Positions 17,464 through 25,529 of a DNA stretch of 64,000 nt are shown here, piece by piece (position 1 is the first letter of the stretch; every line of letters starts with the position of its first letter). The notes below the pieces were generated by a model that was not told the DNA's origin, searched no databases, and worked only from the letters and a program-made list of their open reading frames with translations. The DNA lies in assembly GCF_032050975.1 (NCBI RefSeq), contig NZ_CP116967.1:1733001-1797000 (forward strand), written 5' to 3'. The DNA is from Candidatus Nitrospira allomarina (GTDB lineage Bacteria > Nitrospirota > Nitrospiria > Nitrospirales > UBA8639). Both the position numbers and the translations under genes were made by a program.

Positions 17464-18333
17464 GTGGCTGAAAATTTTTTCATTGATACTGAATCACTTG
17501 CCCAAAATCTGGGCCGCGAAGACTTGGTCATTCTTGATGTACGAGGCCGCGCGGCCTATTCCTCACATATTCCCGGTGCTGTTCACAGTACGTGGCATGA
17601 GTACAGCGATCCCTCGGCCGTGGCAAAGGGGGTCTTAGACCCTGATCTTGGGAGAATTGAACAGCGTCTTCGAGCGCTCGGTATTAACCAGTCCAGTGAC
17701 GTGGTTATTTATTGCAACCCCTTCGATAATTGGGGTGATGAGGGACGCATGTTTTGGATGTTGACCTATCTGGGTCATCCAAGCGTCCGGATTCTGGACG
17801 GTGGGTGGGTCAAGTGGACTGCAGAGCAGCGCCCATTTGAACATGAAGCGATTCAACCCAAGCCGGGCGATTTTGCTGTTAAGGCCAATCCGGACCTCAT
17901 TGTGAATAAGGATGGATTGAAAAAGCTGGTCAAAGGACCCCATCCGGATACCATCATTCTTGATGCCAGAAGCGTTGAGGAATATGCGGGGAAAGAGATC
18001 GATGGGTTGCCTCGGGCCGGCCATATTCCTTCTGCCATCAATATCCCGTGGAACCGGTTTTTACAACGGGATGCCACGGTGAAACCTCCGGAGCAGGTCA
18101 GGAAAATATTTGAGGATCACGGGTTACGGGACAATCAGGAAATCATGACATATTGCCTGGGTGGCGTCCGGGCGGCTTGGGTCTTTTGTCTATTGCGATA
18201 CGTCGGGTTTCCACGAGTGAAAGTCTATCCAGGGTCATGGTGGGAATGGTCACGTGATTTTGCGGCACCGGCGGAAAAAGATGTGAAGTTATTATATCGA
18301 GTCACCAATCAGGATCAAATGAGAACATCTTGA
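17464..18333 (+). CDS. Two-domain sulfurtransferase (thiosulfate/3-mercaptopyruvate type)
   Basis: A 289-residue tandem rhodanese. The first domain (residues 5-135) contains LVILDVRGRAAYSSHIPGA but no catalytic Cys in the usual loop. The second (150-280) carries IILDARSVEEY and the active loop TYCLGGVRAAW with Cys231. Such enzymes move sulfane sulfur from thiosulfate or mercaptopyruvate to thiol acceptors. The GTG at 17464 has AAAGGAAAG upstream and gives a standard length; a longer in-frame start at 17386 lies inside the cytochrome gene and is rejected. No signal peptide is visible, so it is cytoplasmic. It follows the pentaheme cytochrome by 11 bp. Confidence 0.92.
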   Translation: MAENFFIDTESLAQNLGREDLVILDVRGRAAYSSHIPGAVHSTWHEYSDPSAVAKGVLDPDLGRIEQRLRALGINQSSDVVIYCNPFDNWGDEGRMFWMLTYLGHPSVRILDGGWVKWTAEQRPFEHEAIQPKPGDFAVKANPDLIVNKDGLKKLVKGPHPDTIILDARSVEEYAGKEIDGLPRAGHIPSAINIPWNRFLQRDATVKPPEQVRKIFEDHGLRDNQEIMTYCLGGVRAAWVFCLLRYVGFPRVKVYPGSWWEWSRDFAAPAEKDVKLLYRVTNQDQMRTS

Positions 18334-18408
18334 TCTCGTGTATGAGAGATGAGATTATAACCTACTCTCTCAGTTCAATATTAATTTACTTTTTCAAGGA
18401 GGTCAGGG

Positions 18409-18765
18409 ATGAAAAAGCAAGCGGTTGTTAGGGGAATTGGTCTGTTTGCCATTCTAGGGTTACTGTTTGCGGGGTCGTGGGGTTCTCTCGCCCTTGCAGG
18501 AGCCAATCCACATGTGGCTGAAGCGATTGCCCATGCCCAGGGAGCCGTGAAACATGGCGAGCAGGGACATGCTGATGCGTTGGTTGAGCATGCCCAGGAA
18601 GCCTTGACCCACGCCCAAGGTGCCCAAAAGGACGTGAAAAATCCTCATTTAGACGAAGGGGTTCACGAACTCATGGAAGCGGTGGAACATGGCAAAGCCG
18701 GTCATGCCGATGTCGGGACCAAGCATGCGAAAAGCGCAGTGATGCATTTGAAAGAGGTTAAGTAA
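18409..18765 (+). CDS. smbP: Small periplasmic metal-binding protein, SmbP-like
   Basis: A 118-residue protein with a signal peptide (about 1-30, ending SLALAGA). The mature part is a repeated helical unit, EAIAHAQGAVKHGEQGHADA and close variants, with twelve His residues spaced to lie on helix faces. It matches the pattern of SmbP from Nitrosomonas europaea, a periplasmic four-helix protein that binds copper and other divalent metals. AAGGAGG lies 7-13 bp before the ATG. A strong terminator follows at 18793. Its own upstream region (18334-18408) suggests an independent promoter, so it may be highly expressed. Confidence 0.88.
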   Translation: MKKQAVVRGIGLFAILGLLFAGSWGSLALAGANPHVAEAIAHAQGAVKHGEQGHADALVEHAQEALTHAQGAQKDVKNPHLDEGVHELMEAVEHGKAGHADVGTKHAKSAVMHLKEVK

Positions 18766-18792
18766 TCATAAAGCCTTAATCTGATGAAAGAA

Positions 18793-18825
18793 GCGGGTAG
18801 AGTTCATCTCTGCCCGCTTTTTTTT
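18793..18825 (+). terminator. Rho-independent terminator of smbP
   Basis: GCGGGTAGAG pairs with CTCTGCCCGC (10 bp with one G-T pair) around a 5-base loop, followed directly by a run of eight T. This is a classical intrinsic terminator 28 bp after the smbP stop codon. Confidence 0.9.
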
Positions 18826-18836
18826 GTGGGGTGGTG

Positions 18837-19637
18837 ATGTCCAAGATCAGTGGAGGGTATTTTCAATTTTCTCCGGTGTTTGGAGAGATCCAACGTAATC
18901 TAGAAACCATCCTGAATGCCATCCATAACTTTGAAGGGCATCTCCTTGTTTTTCCCGAACTTGCCCTCTCGGGTTATCAATTTCTTTCTAAAGACGAAGT
19001 CCGCGAACTGGCTGAAGACATTCCTTCCGGTCCCGTAATTAAAACCCTGGAGGAGGCCGTGCGGGGACGCGACCTGCACGTCGTGGTCGGGTTGGCTGAA
19101 CGAGACCATGACCGGTTATATAATTCGGCAGTGCTGATCGGCCCGAAAGGGTATATCGGGAGATATCGGAAAACCCATTTATTTTTTGAGGAAACCCTCT
19201 GGTTTGATCCGGGAGATACGGGATTTCTTGTCTGGGATATTGGAAGGGCTAAGGTGGGCCTTCTCGTCTGTTTTGATTGGTTTTTCCCGGAAGCCGCAAG
19301 AAGTCTGGCCATTAAGGGCGCCGATATTTTATGCCACCCCAGCAATTTAGTGTTGCCTTATTGTCCTGATGCCATGGTGACGAGATGCTTGGAAAACGGG
19401 GTATTTGCCATCACAGCCAATCGAGTCGGTCGTGAACAGCGTGGGGAAAAACCTGCATTGCCGTTTATTGGCATGAGTGAGATTGTGGCCCCCAATGGAC
19501 AGATTTTGTGTCGGTCTTCCCTCAAAGACGATGAGGTTGGTCAGTACGAGATGGATATGGCGGAAGCCCGCGACAAACGAATCAATCCCTATAACGATTT
19601 GCTTAAAGACCGACGTCCTCAATGGTATGTTTTGTAA
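18837..19637 (+). CDS. Carbon-nitrogen hydrolase (nitrilase superfamily)
   Basis: A 266-residue nitrilase-superfamily amidase. The catalytic triad is visible: Glu in VFPELALSGYQF, Lys in GRYRKTHLFFEE and Cys in GLLVCFDWFFPEAARSLA. These enzymes hydrolyse nitriles, amides or N-carbamoyl compounds. The sequence most resembles the omega-amidase/N-carbamoylputrescine group, but the substrate cannot be read from sequence. GTG codons at 18831 and 18834 are also in frame; the ATG at 18837 is the simplest start. It begins 12 bp after the smbP terminator T-run, so its promoter either lies within the smbP unit or depends on read-through. Confidence 0.9.
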   Translation: MSKISGGYFQFSPVFGEIQRNLETILNAIHNFEGHLLVFPELALSGYQFLSKDEVRELAEDIPSGPVIKTLEEAVRGRDLHVVVGLAERDHDRLYNSAVLIGPKGYIGRYRKTHLFFEETLWFDPGDTGFLVWDIGRAKVGLLVCFDWFFPEAARSLAIKGADILCHPSNLVLPYCPDAMVTRCLENGVFAITANRVGREQRGEKPALPFIGMSEIVAPNGQILCRSSLKDDEVGQYEMDMAEARDKRINPYNDLLKDRRPQWYVL

Positions 19638-19800
19638 GGGGCAAGTAGTTGGAATGCACGAGCCAGGGCGCCGCTAGGCTTGACATAACCGGGAGGATGC
19701 CCTAAATCCTGAATTAAGGGTGTAAACCCAGGAGCCAGGCAGGAGCAGGAAGAGTTTTTCAAGGATGAATCTTTCTATTGGCAGGGACGAGGAGGATATT

Positions 19801-20562
19801 ATGAAAAGGTGGTTGGTTTTTTCGGTCGTGCTTCTATTCGGATTGCCCGGGTGCATGGTTTCGAAGTCGAAATATGAGGCATCGGTGGCGGATATGGAGT
19901 CGGCCAAGGCCGAGTTGGAAAAAAGCCGGATGCATCAGGAAGCCCTTGAAGAACAAATACGCAATTTAAAAGGATTGAACGAAAAAGTTTCCACGGATTT
20001 GGAGACGATGACCACCGAGGTGCAACGAATTAAAGAAGGAAGAAAAAATGAGCACACTTTATTGGAAACACGTGAGCGGGAATTGGATCAGGAGAAAGAG
20101 CAGCTCACGTCCAAATTGCGTGTGGTCGTGGACCAATATCAAAAAGTGAAAGCGCAAAACAAAGCCCTGAAAGAGACAGTGTTGCGCTATCAGAAGGAAT
20201 TAAAAGACACCCGTGAATCTTCTATAGGAAGTACTGCCGGAGTGATGAAGTCCTTGGAGAGGCCTGACATGCCCAAGACCGAAAGTGCCCCGTCAGTGAA
20301 TTCCAGCCCGATCGTTTCGTCCAAACCACCTGTGCCTAAAATTGTGACGCCCCCCACCCTGCCAAAAATCGGAGGGGATTTAGTCAATATTAATAAGGCG
20401 CCAGTGAGTGATCTCGTGTTGACGCTGGGATTAACTCGGGAGGTAGCTGAGGAAGTGGTTTCAAACCGGCCTTATCGCCTCCGTGGCGAACTTGTAGCGA
20501 AAAACATTATTCCAAAAGCCACATTTGACGAGATTAAGGACCGTATTACAGCTTCTCCCTAA
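19801..20562 (+). CDS. Lipoprotein with coiled coil and helix-hairpin-helix C-terminus
   Basis: A 253-residue lipoprotein. MKRWLVFSVVLLFGLPGC is a signal peptide ending in a lipobox Cys at residue 18. Residues 25-145 are a long charged coiled coil (KAELEKSRMHQEALEEQ and similar heptads). A Pro/Ser-rich linker (175-200) leads to a C-terminal domain of about 60 residues, DLVNINKAPVSDLVLTLGLT through KATFDEIKDRI. That domain has the ComEA-type helix-hairpin-helix layout, which binds DNA in known members. The ATG at 19801 has GAGGAGG upstream; the longer in-frame start at 19765 is rejected. DNA binding at the cell envelope is inference. Confidence 0.78.
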   Translation: MKRWLVFSVVLLFGLPGCMVSKSKYEASVADMESAKAELEKSRMHQEALEEQIRNLKGLNEKVSTDLETMTTEVQRIKEGRKNEHTLLETRERELDQEKEQLTSKLRVVVDQYQKVKAQNKALKETVLRYQKELKDTRESSIGSTAGVMKSLERPDMPKTESAPSVNSSPIVSSKPPVPKIVTPPTLPKIGGDLVNINKAPVSDLVLTLGLTREVAEEVVSNRPYRLRGELVAKNIIPKATFDEIKDRITASP

Positions 20563-20626
20563 TGGAAGTGGTGAATAATGCCGCTTGCGCCGCCTGGCCG
20601 TGCTCACCTACTCCTCCGTACGCTCC

Positions 20627-20673
20627 GCTCGTCCAAGCAGCTGCGGCCTTCTTTTCGGCATGACTGGACGAGC
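20627..20673. repeat. Inverted repeat in possibly dispersed intergenic element
   Basis: GCTCGTCCA (20627-20635) and TGGACGAGC (20665-20673) are perfect 9 bp inverted copies around a GC-rich 29-base centre. The block 20580-20680 differs in texture from the flanking genes, being rich in CTCC and CGTAC. It could be one copy of a dispersed palindromic repeat, which needs the whole genome to test. Confidence 0.4.
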
Positions 20674-20681
20674 CTATTTGA

Positions 20682-20749
20682 ACACTCAGCATTCTTCAAC
20701 ATGGAGAACTTCATCAACAAAGATGGAGTTCTCCATGTTTATTGAGTGT
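20682..20749. terminator. Long bidirectional hairpin between convergent genes
   Basis: An 18 bp stem with one wobble pair (20698-20715 with 20722-20739) closes a 6-base loop. The outer arms ACACTCA (20682-20688) and TGAGTGT (20743-20749) extend it after short bulges. It lies between the converging lipoprotein and lolD genes, where it could terminate transcription from both sides, although the T-run is poor. Confidence 0.6.
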
Positions 20750-20753
20750 AGTC

Positions 20754-21503
20754 TTACGACCTGTCCGTTGGGGGCGGACTATTCGTCAGGCAGCGATCTT
20801 CGATAATTTGTCCATCCTGTAGTTGAATCAGCCGGTCGGTCTGCAGGGAGAGTTTTTCGTTGTGGGTCACAATCACGAAGGCTGTTCCATGCGTGTGATT
20901 GAGTTTTCGTAAAAGTTCAAATAATTCATCGCCGGTATGCGTATCCAGATTGCCTGTCGGTTCATCTGCCAACACCAGGTCAGGGTGCCGGATTAAGGCT
21001 CTGGCCACGGCGACACGCTGCTGCTCTCCTCCTGATAATTCCCCTGGTTTATGGTGCAGACGGTGAGAAAGCCCCACTTCAGATAGGAGAGATTTTGCCG
21101 CGTCCATGGCCTGCTGTTTGGGAATTTTTTGGATGAGCGCCGGGAGATAGGTGTTTTCCAACGCGGTGAATTCCGGAAGAAGGTGATGAAATTGAAAAAC
21201 AAATCCGATGGATCGATTCCGAAATCCCGCTAACGCGGTTTCGCTGACCCGGAACATATTCTTTCCTTCAAACAATACTTTTCCACTTGTCGGGCGATCC
21301 AAGGTTCCCATGATGTGGAGCAGGGTACTTTTTCCTGCACCTGAGGCTCCGACAATCGACACCATTTCCTTTCGCGCTAACGTCATGGAAATGCCGTTGA
21401 GGACATGCACCGTTTGCTTGCCCATCTGAAATGAACGACAAAGATTGTCGATAGAGACCAATGGCACCTGGGGCGTGAACTCTGAGTCGATTGGGTTATT
21501 CAT
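20754..21503 (-). CDS. lolD: Lipoprotein-releasing ABC transporter ATPase LolD
   Basis: A 249-residue ABC ATPase. Walker A is [10 protein letters not shown], the Q-loop is in [18 protein letters not shown], the signature is [15 protein letters not shown] and Walker B is [13 protein letters not shown]. The sequence is typical of the LolD/MacB branch. With the LolC-type permease it extracts lipoproteins from the inner membrane for delivery to the outer membrane. Its start overlaps the permease stop by 8 bp, so translation is coupled. A short acidic and Pro-rich tail ends the protein. Confidence 0.93.
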   Translation of the reverse strand: MNNPIDSEFTPQVPLVSIDNLCRSFQMGKQTVHVLNGISMTLARKEMVSIVGASGAGKSTLLHIMGTLDRPTSGKVLFEGKNMFRVSETALAGFRNRSIGFVFQFHHLLPEFTALENTYLPALIQKIPKQQAMDAAKSLLSEVGLSHRLHHKPGELSGGEQQRVAVARALIRHPDLVLADEPTGNLDTHTGDELFELLRKLNHTHGTAFVIVTHNEKLSLQTDRLIQLQDGQIIEDRCLTNSPPPTDRS

Positions 21504-22782
21504 AACGAAGGGCGCTGACTGGATCTAATTTCGCTGCTTGCCATGAAGGGTAGAACGTGGCGGCAAAACTGATCAGGATGGCCGAGGTGGCTACTAACAG
21601 CACATCCAATGGCAGGATGTGGACGGGAATGCGGGATATGTAATAGACGGAGGCGTCGAAGGTCCAATAGTTCTGAATGAGCCACAAAAAAGTATAGCCG
21701 AGTGGGACCCCAATGCCCGTTCCCACGATTCCGATTACCAACCCGTTTAACATGAAAATCCGCATGATGGCTCCTGGCGTGGCGCCCATGGCTTTGAGGA
21801 TGGCAATTTCCCGTTGCTTTTCGTTGACAATCATCGTCAAGGTCCCCACGATATTGAACGAGGCGACCAGGGTGATCAAGACCAGCAGAAGAAACATCAT
21901 GGTCTTTTCGAGTTTTAATGCCGAAAACAAATTTCGATTTAGTTGCATCCAATCACGGGCAATAAAGATGTGACCGAGTGTGGCCTCTAATCGTTGGGCA
22001 ATCTGCTGGGCCAAAAATACGTCATTGACTTTGACTTGAATCCCCGTAACCGTCTCTCCGAGATTGAAAAATTTCTGGGCCTCTTCCAGACTGATATACG
22101 ACAATGAAGAATCATATTCGAACATGCCGGATTCGAACACGCCGACCACGGTGTAGGGCCGAATTTTCGGTGTCATGGTCAACGAGGTCATTGGGCCGAC
22201 AGGTGAGACGACGTTGATGGTATCGCCGATAAACACGCCAAGCCGGAAGGCCAATTCCTTCCCCAAAATAATTCCTGGCGGGTTGGAGGGCGCAGGAGTG
22301 GGGTTGTCCCGACCGGAATCAGGAGATGTCGATGTGGGTGGGGCAAAAGGGCGGGTCAGGTCAGCCAAATCCCCAAATTTCATGTTGGCTTCTATATCGG
22401 TCACGCGTGTTTCCTGCGAGGGCTGGATGCCCCGGAGGATGATCCCTTGCACGGCCGTTTTCGAGGTGACGAGCACTTGTTTGAAAATAAACGGGGCAGC
22501 GGCTATCACATCGGGAACGGCTTCAATTTGATCGACCAGGTCCGCATAGCCTTTCATGTCATTGCTGCCCCGTTCCTGGACGATCACATGCGCAGTGGTG
22601 CCAAGAATTTTCGACTGGAGATCCTCCTTGAAGCCGGTCATGATGCCAAGCGTGCCAATGAGTGCTGCGACACCAAGCGTGATTCCGGTGATGGAGATAA
22701 ACGTGTTCAGCGAAATTGTTCGTTGCCGACGCTTGGCCCGAAGATACCGCAGTCCGACTAAAATCTCATATGGGAGGGTCAC
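21496..22782 (-). CDS. lolC: Lipoprotein-releasing ABC transporter permease LolC/E
   Basis: A 428-residue permease with the LolC/E/FtsX layout: one N-terminal membrane segment (LNTFISITGITLGVAALIGT), a large periplasmic MacB-type domain (45-270), then three C-terminal membrane segments. IVNEKQREIAILKAMGATPG is the conserved coupling helix that contacts LolD. The periplasmic domain contains a Pro/Ser/Thr-rich insert near residues 150-170. Only one permease gene is present here, so a homodimer (LolF-like) is possible, or LolE lies elsewhere. It overlaps lysS by 4 bp upstream and lolD by 8 bp downstream. Confidence 0.92.
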   Translation of the reverse strand: MTLPYEILVGLRYLRAKRRQRTISLNTFISITGITLGVAALIGTLGIMTGFKEDLQSKILGTTAHVIVQERGSNDMKGYADLVDQIEAVPDVIAAAPFIFKQVLVTSKTAVQGIILRGIQPSQETRVTDIEANMKFGDLADLTRPFAPPTSTSPDSGRDNPTPAPSNPPGIILGKELAFRLGVFIGDTINVVSPVGPMTSLTMTPKIRPYTVVGVFESGMFEYDSSLSYISLEEAQKFFNLGETVTGIQVKVNDVFLAQQIAQRLEATLGHIFIARDWMQLNRNLFSALKLEKTMMFLLLVLITLVASFNIVGTLTMIVNEKQREIAILKAMGATPGAIMRIFMLNGLVIGIVGTGIGVPLGYTFLWLIQNYWTFDASVYYISRIPVHILPLDVLLVATSAILISFAATFYPSWQAAKLDPVSALRYE

Positions 22783-24266
22783 AAAGGCCGATCCGGTCGA
22801 AGTTGGGGAAAAAGAATGACATCGCGAATCGAGGCCTGATTGGTGAGCAGCATGACGAGTCGATCAATCCCAATACCTTCTCCTGCTGTGGGAGGCATGC
22901 CATATTCGAGGGCTCGAATAAAGTCCTCATCGAGATAATGGGCTTCGTCGTCTCCTGCATCACGCAATGCCACTTGGGCCTCAAAGCGTTGTCGCTGGTC
23001 TAATGGGTCGTTTAACTCCGAAAATCCATTGGCTAATTCCCGTCCACCAATGAAGAGTTCAAATCGGTCGGTCAGTGCCGGGTTGGATTCTTTTTTCCTG
23101 GCCAAGGGAGAGATCTCAATCGGGAAATCGGTAATGAATGTTGGTTGAATCAAGGTCGGCTCGACTGTGGCTTCAAAAAGGTTGACGAGGATGTCGACAT
23201 GGCCGGCTTGCGGCACATAATCAACCCCTAACCGTTTTGCCGCGTCTATGGCTTTCTTTTGGTCGGACAGGATCTCAGGATCCAACCGGTTGACCTCTAC
23301 GATCGAGTCCAAATACGGCACCCGGCGCCAGGGTGGCGCCAGAGAAATGCTTTGGCCCTGGTATGCTACCGTTGGGCCTCCGCACACTTCCAGACTCAAG
23401 GTGTGGAACAACTGTTCGGTCAGGTCCATCAGATCATGATAATCCGCATAGGCCTGATAAAATTCCAACATGGTAAATTCAGGATTGTGAATGGTGGAAA
23501 TGCCTTCATTGCGGAAATTGCGGTTGATTTCAAAGACGCGCCGGAATCCCCCGACAATGAGGCGCTTGAGGTATAATTCCGGTGCCACACGCAAATATAA
23601 ATCTACGTCGAGGGTGTTGTGATGGGTCACAAACGGGCGTGCCGTGGCTCCTCCAGGGATGGAATGCATCATCGGTGTTTCTACTTCGAGGTATTCTCGT
23701 TCCGTGAGAAACGAACGAATGATATTAATGATTCGACTGCGCGTGCGGAAGACCTGGTGTACCGATGGATTGGCAATCAAATCCACATAACGTTGCCGAT
23801 ACCGGGTTTCGATGTCGGTGAGCCCGTGCCATTTTTCCGGAAGAGGCCGTAACCCCTTCGTGAGAAAGGTGAGGCGATGGACTTCCACCGTGAGTTCGTC
23901 GGTTTTGGTGCGAAATAACTTGCCTTCGACTCCGATCCAATCCCCTAAATCAAACGACTGCGAAAGTTCGAAGGACTGATCCCCAAGCAGATCTTTCTTG
24001 AGGTAGACCTGGAGACGATGGCCTTCTTCCTGTAGGGCTGCGAAAGCAGCCTTTCCGAAACGGCGCATGGCCACAATGCGTCCGGCTACCGTGCACGAAA
24101 CCGGTGTGCCTTCAAGCTCTTCTTTGGTCGAGTCCGTATATGATTGAAGAAGGGTCTCAAGTGTGTGAGAGGTGGGAAAACGTGTACCAAACGGATGGAT
24201 GCCTTGCTCCTGAAGCGCGTGGAGTTTTTCCAATCGTTGTTGTTGTTGTTCGTTCAATTCTTCCAT
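22779..24266 (-). CDS. lysS: Lysyl-tRNA synthetase, class II
   Basis: A 495-residue class IIb synthetase. The N-terminal OB-fold anticodon-binding domain (about 60-150) contains VAGRIVAMRRFGKAAFAAL. Motif 2 is RVFEINRNFRNEGISTIHNPE, described here as family match FRNEG, and motif 3 is GEGIGIDRLVMLLT near the C-terminus. It charges tRNA-Lys. It lies 120 bp downstream of prfB and overlaps lolC by 4 bp. The prfB-lysS-lolC-lolD order is common in proteobacteria and related phyla and supports the assignments. Confidence 0.96.
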   Translation of the reverse strand: MEELNEQQQQRLEKLHALQEQGIHPFGTRFPTSHTLETLLQSYTDSTKEELEGTPVSCTVAGRIVAMRRFGKAAFAALQEEGHRLQVYLKKDLLGDQSFELSQSFDLGDWIGVEGKLFRTKTDELTVEVHRLTFLTKGLRPLPEKWHGLTDIETRYRQRYVDLIANPSVHQVFRTRSRIINIIRSFLTEREYLEVETPMMHSIPGGATARPFVTHHNTLDVDLYLRVAPELYLKRLIVGGFRRVFEINRNFRNEGISTIHNPEFTMLEFYQAYADYHDLMDLTEQLFHTLSLEVCGGPTVAYQGQSISLAPPWRRVPYLDSIVEVNRLDPEILSDQKKAIDAAKRLGVDYVPQAGHVDILVNLFEATVEPTLIQPTFITDFPIEISPLARKKESNPALTDRFELFIGGRELANGFSELNDPLDQRQRFEAQVALRDAGDDEAHYLDEDFIRALEYGMPPTAGEGIGIDRLVMLLTNQASIRDVILFPQLRPDRPL

Positions 24267-24386
24267 AACTTACATGGCTCTACTGATTCATGAAGGTGAA
24301 TGTCTCGATGGTTGTCTGGTCAGCGCATGCTATACGAATGTGTCGGTGATGAATCATGAAGGCCGAGTATCAAATGTGGAGGCGTG

Positions 24387-25509
24387 TTAATTGGCCGGCA
24401 TATGTGAAGCCTTCGAGGCCTTCATGGTTAAATACGCTTCGATAAATGGGTCCAGCCCTCCATCCATGACTGCGGGGACATTGCCTGACTCGTAGTTGGT
24501 CCGGTGGTCTTTGACCATTTGATACGGTTGAAACACATAGGAACGAATTTGGCTACCCCAGGCGATATCTTTCTTTTCTCCAACAATATTTTGAAATTCC
24601 GCGTCTTTCTTTTGTTGTTCCAGCTCATACAGCTTCGCTTTTAACACCCGCATGGCGCCGATCCGGTTTTGTAATTGCGACCGTTCATTTTGACATTGGA
24701 CCACGGTTCCCGTGGGAAGATGGGTCATGCGAATAGCGGTTTCCACCTTGTTCACATTTTGCCCGCCCGCGCCACCCGCGCGAAAGGTATCGACTTTCAG
24801 ATCCTTATCATCAATCACAATATCAATGTCATCGTCCAATTCCGGATAAACCCCCACGGCGGCGAACGAGGTATGCCGACGCTTGTTGGCGTCAAAGGGC
24901 GAGATGCGAACCAGCCGGTGCACGCCCGCCTCTGAGTGCAGGTATCCATAGGCCAATGGACCCCCAATGGCCAAGGTTACGCTTTTAATGCCGGCTTCAT
25001 CGCCAGGTTGCAGATCGATGGTTTCCACTTTGTACCCCCGTTCCTGAGCCCATCGAATATACATGCGCATGAGCATCTGTGCCCAGTCCTGAGATTCGGT
25101 TCCGCCTGCTCCGGGATTAATGCTGAGAATGGCATTATTCTGGTCATGTTCGCCCGATAACAATTGTTCCAATCGCCAGGCTTCCAGCGTGGCCTCAATG
25201 TCTTTGATGCCCTTGCTCCACTCGGCTTCTAATTCCGGATCCCCTTGTTGGCCAATCAGATCAAGAATGGCAAGAAGGTCATCCCGTTGCTGGTCGATTT
25301 GTTGAAGGCGTGCGAGTTGGCGTTCGATCTCAGCTTGACGTCGTCCGGCTTTGGCAGCCTGCCGGGGATTGTTCCAAAAATCCGGTTGGGAGGTCTCCCG
25401 CTCCAGTTCTTCCAGTTCAGTTGTTAGCCGAGGAACGTCAAAGATACCTCCGGAATTCCAGAATGTAGTCGTTGATTTTGTCCATTCGAATGCGAATATC
25501 TTCAAGCAT
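24387..25509 (-). CDS. prfB: Peptide chain release factor 2, with programmed +1 frameshift
   Basis: Reading starts at the ATG at 25509 behind GAGAGGAG and encodes [19 protein letters not shown], then meets an in-frame TGA at 25440-25438. Skipping one base after CTT continues as [13 protein letters not shown] to the stop at 24387, giving 373 residues. The second part has the stop-codon-reading SPF motif ([13 protein letters not shown]) and the catalytic GGQ ([11 protein letters not shown]). RF2 releases peptides at UGA and UAA. The frameshift is the known autoregulatory device: low RF2 favours slippage. An apparent start at 25505 in the shifted frame is an artefact. Confidence 0.96.
25437..25451 (-). 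promoter_or_regulatory. prfB programmed +1 frameshift signal
   Basis: On the minus strand the sequence reads GGAGG TAT CTT TGA C. The SD-like GGAGG lies three bases before the slippery CTT, directly followed by the UGA stop and a C. This is essentially the same arrangement as the Escherichia coli prfB site. Confidence 0.95.
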
Positions 25510-25529
25510 GGGCAGCACTCCTCTCGTGG

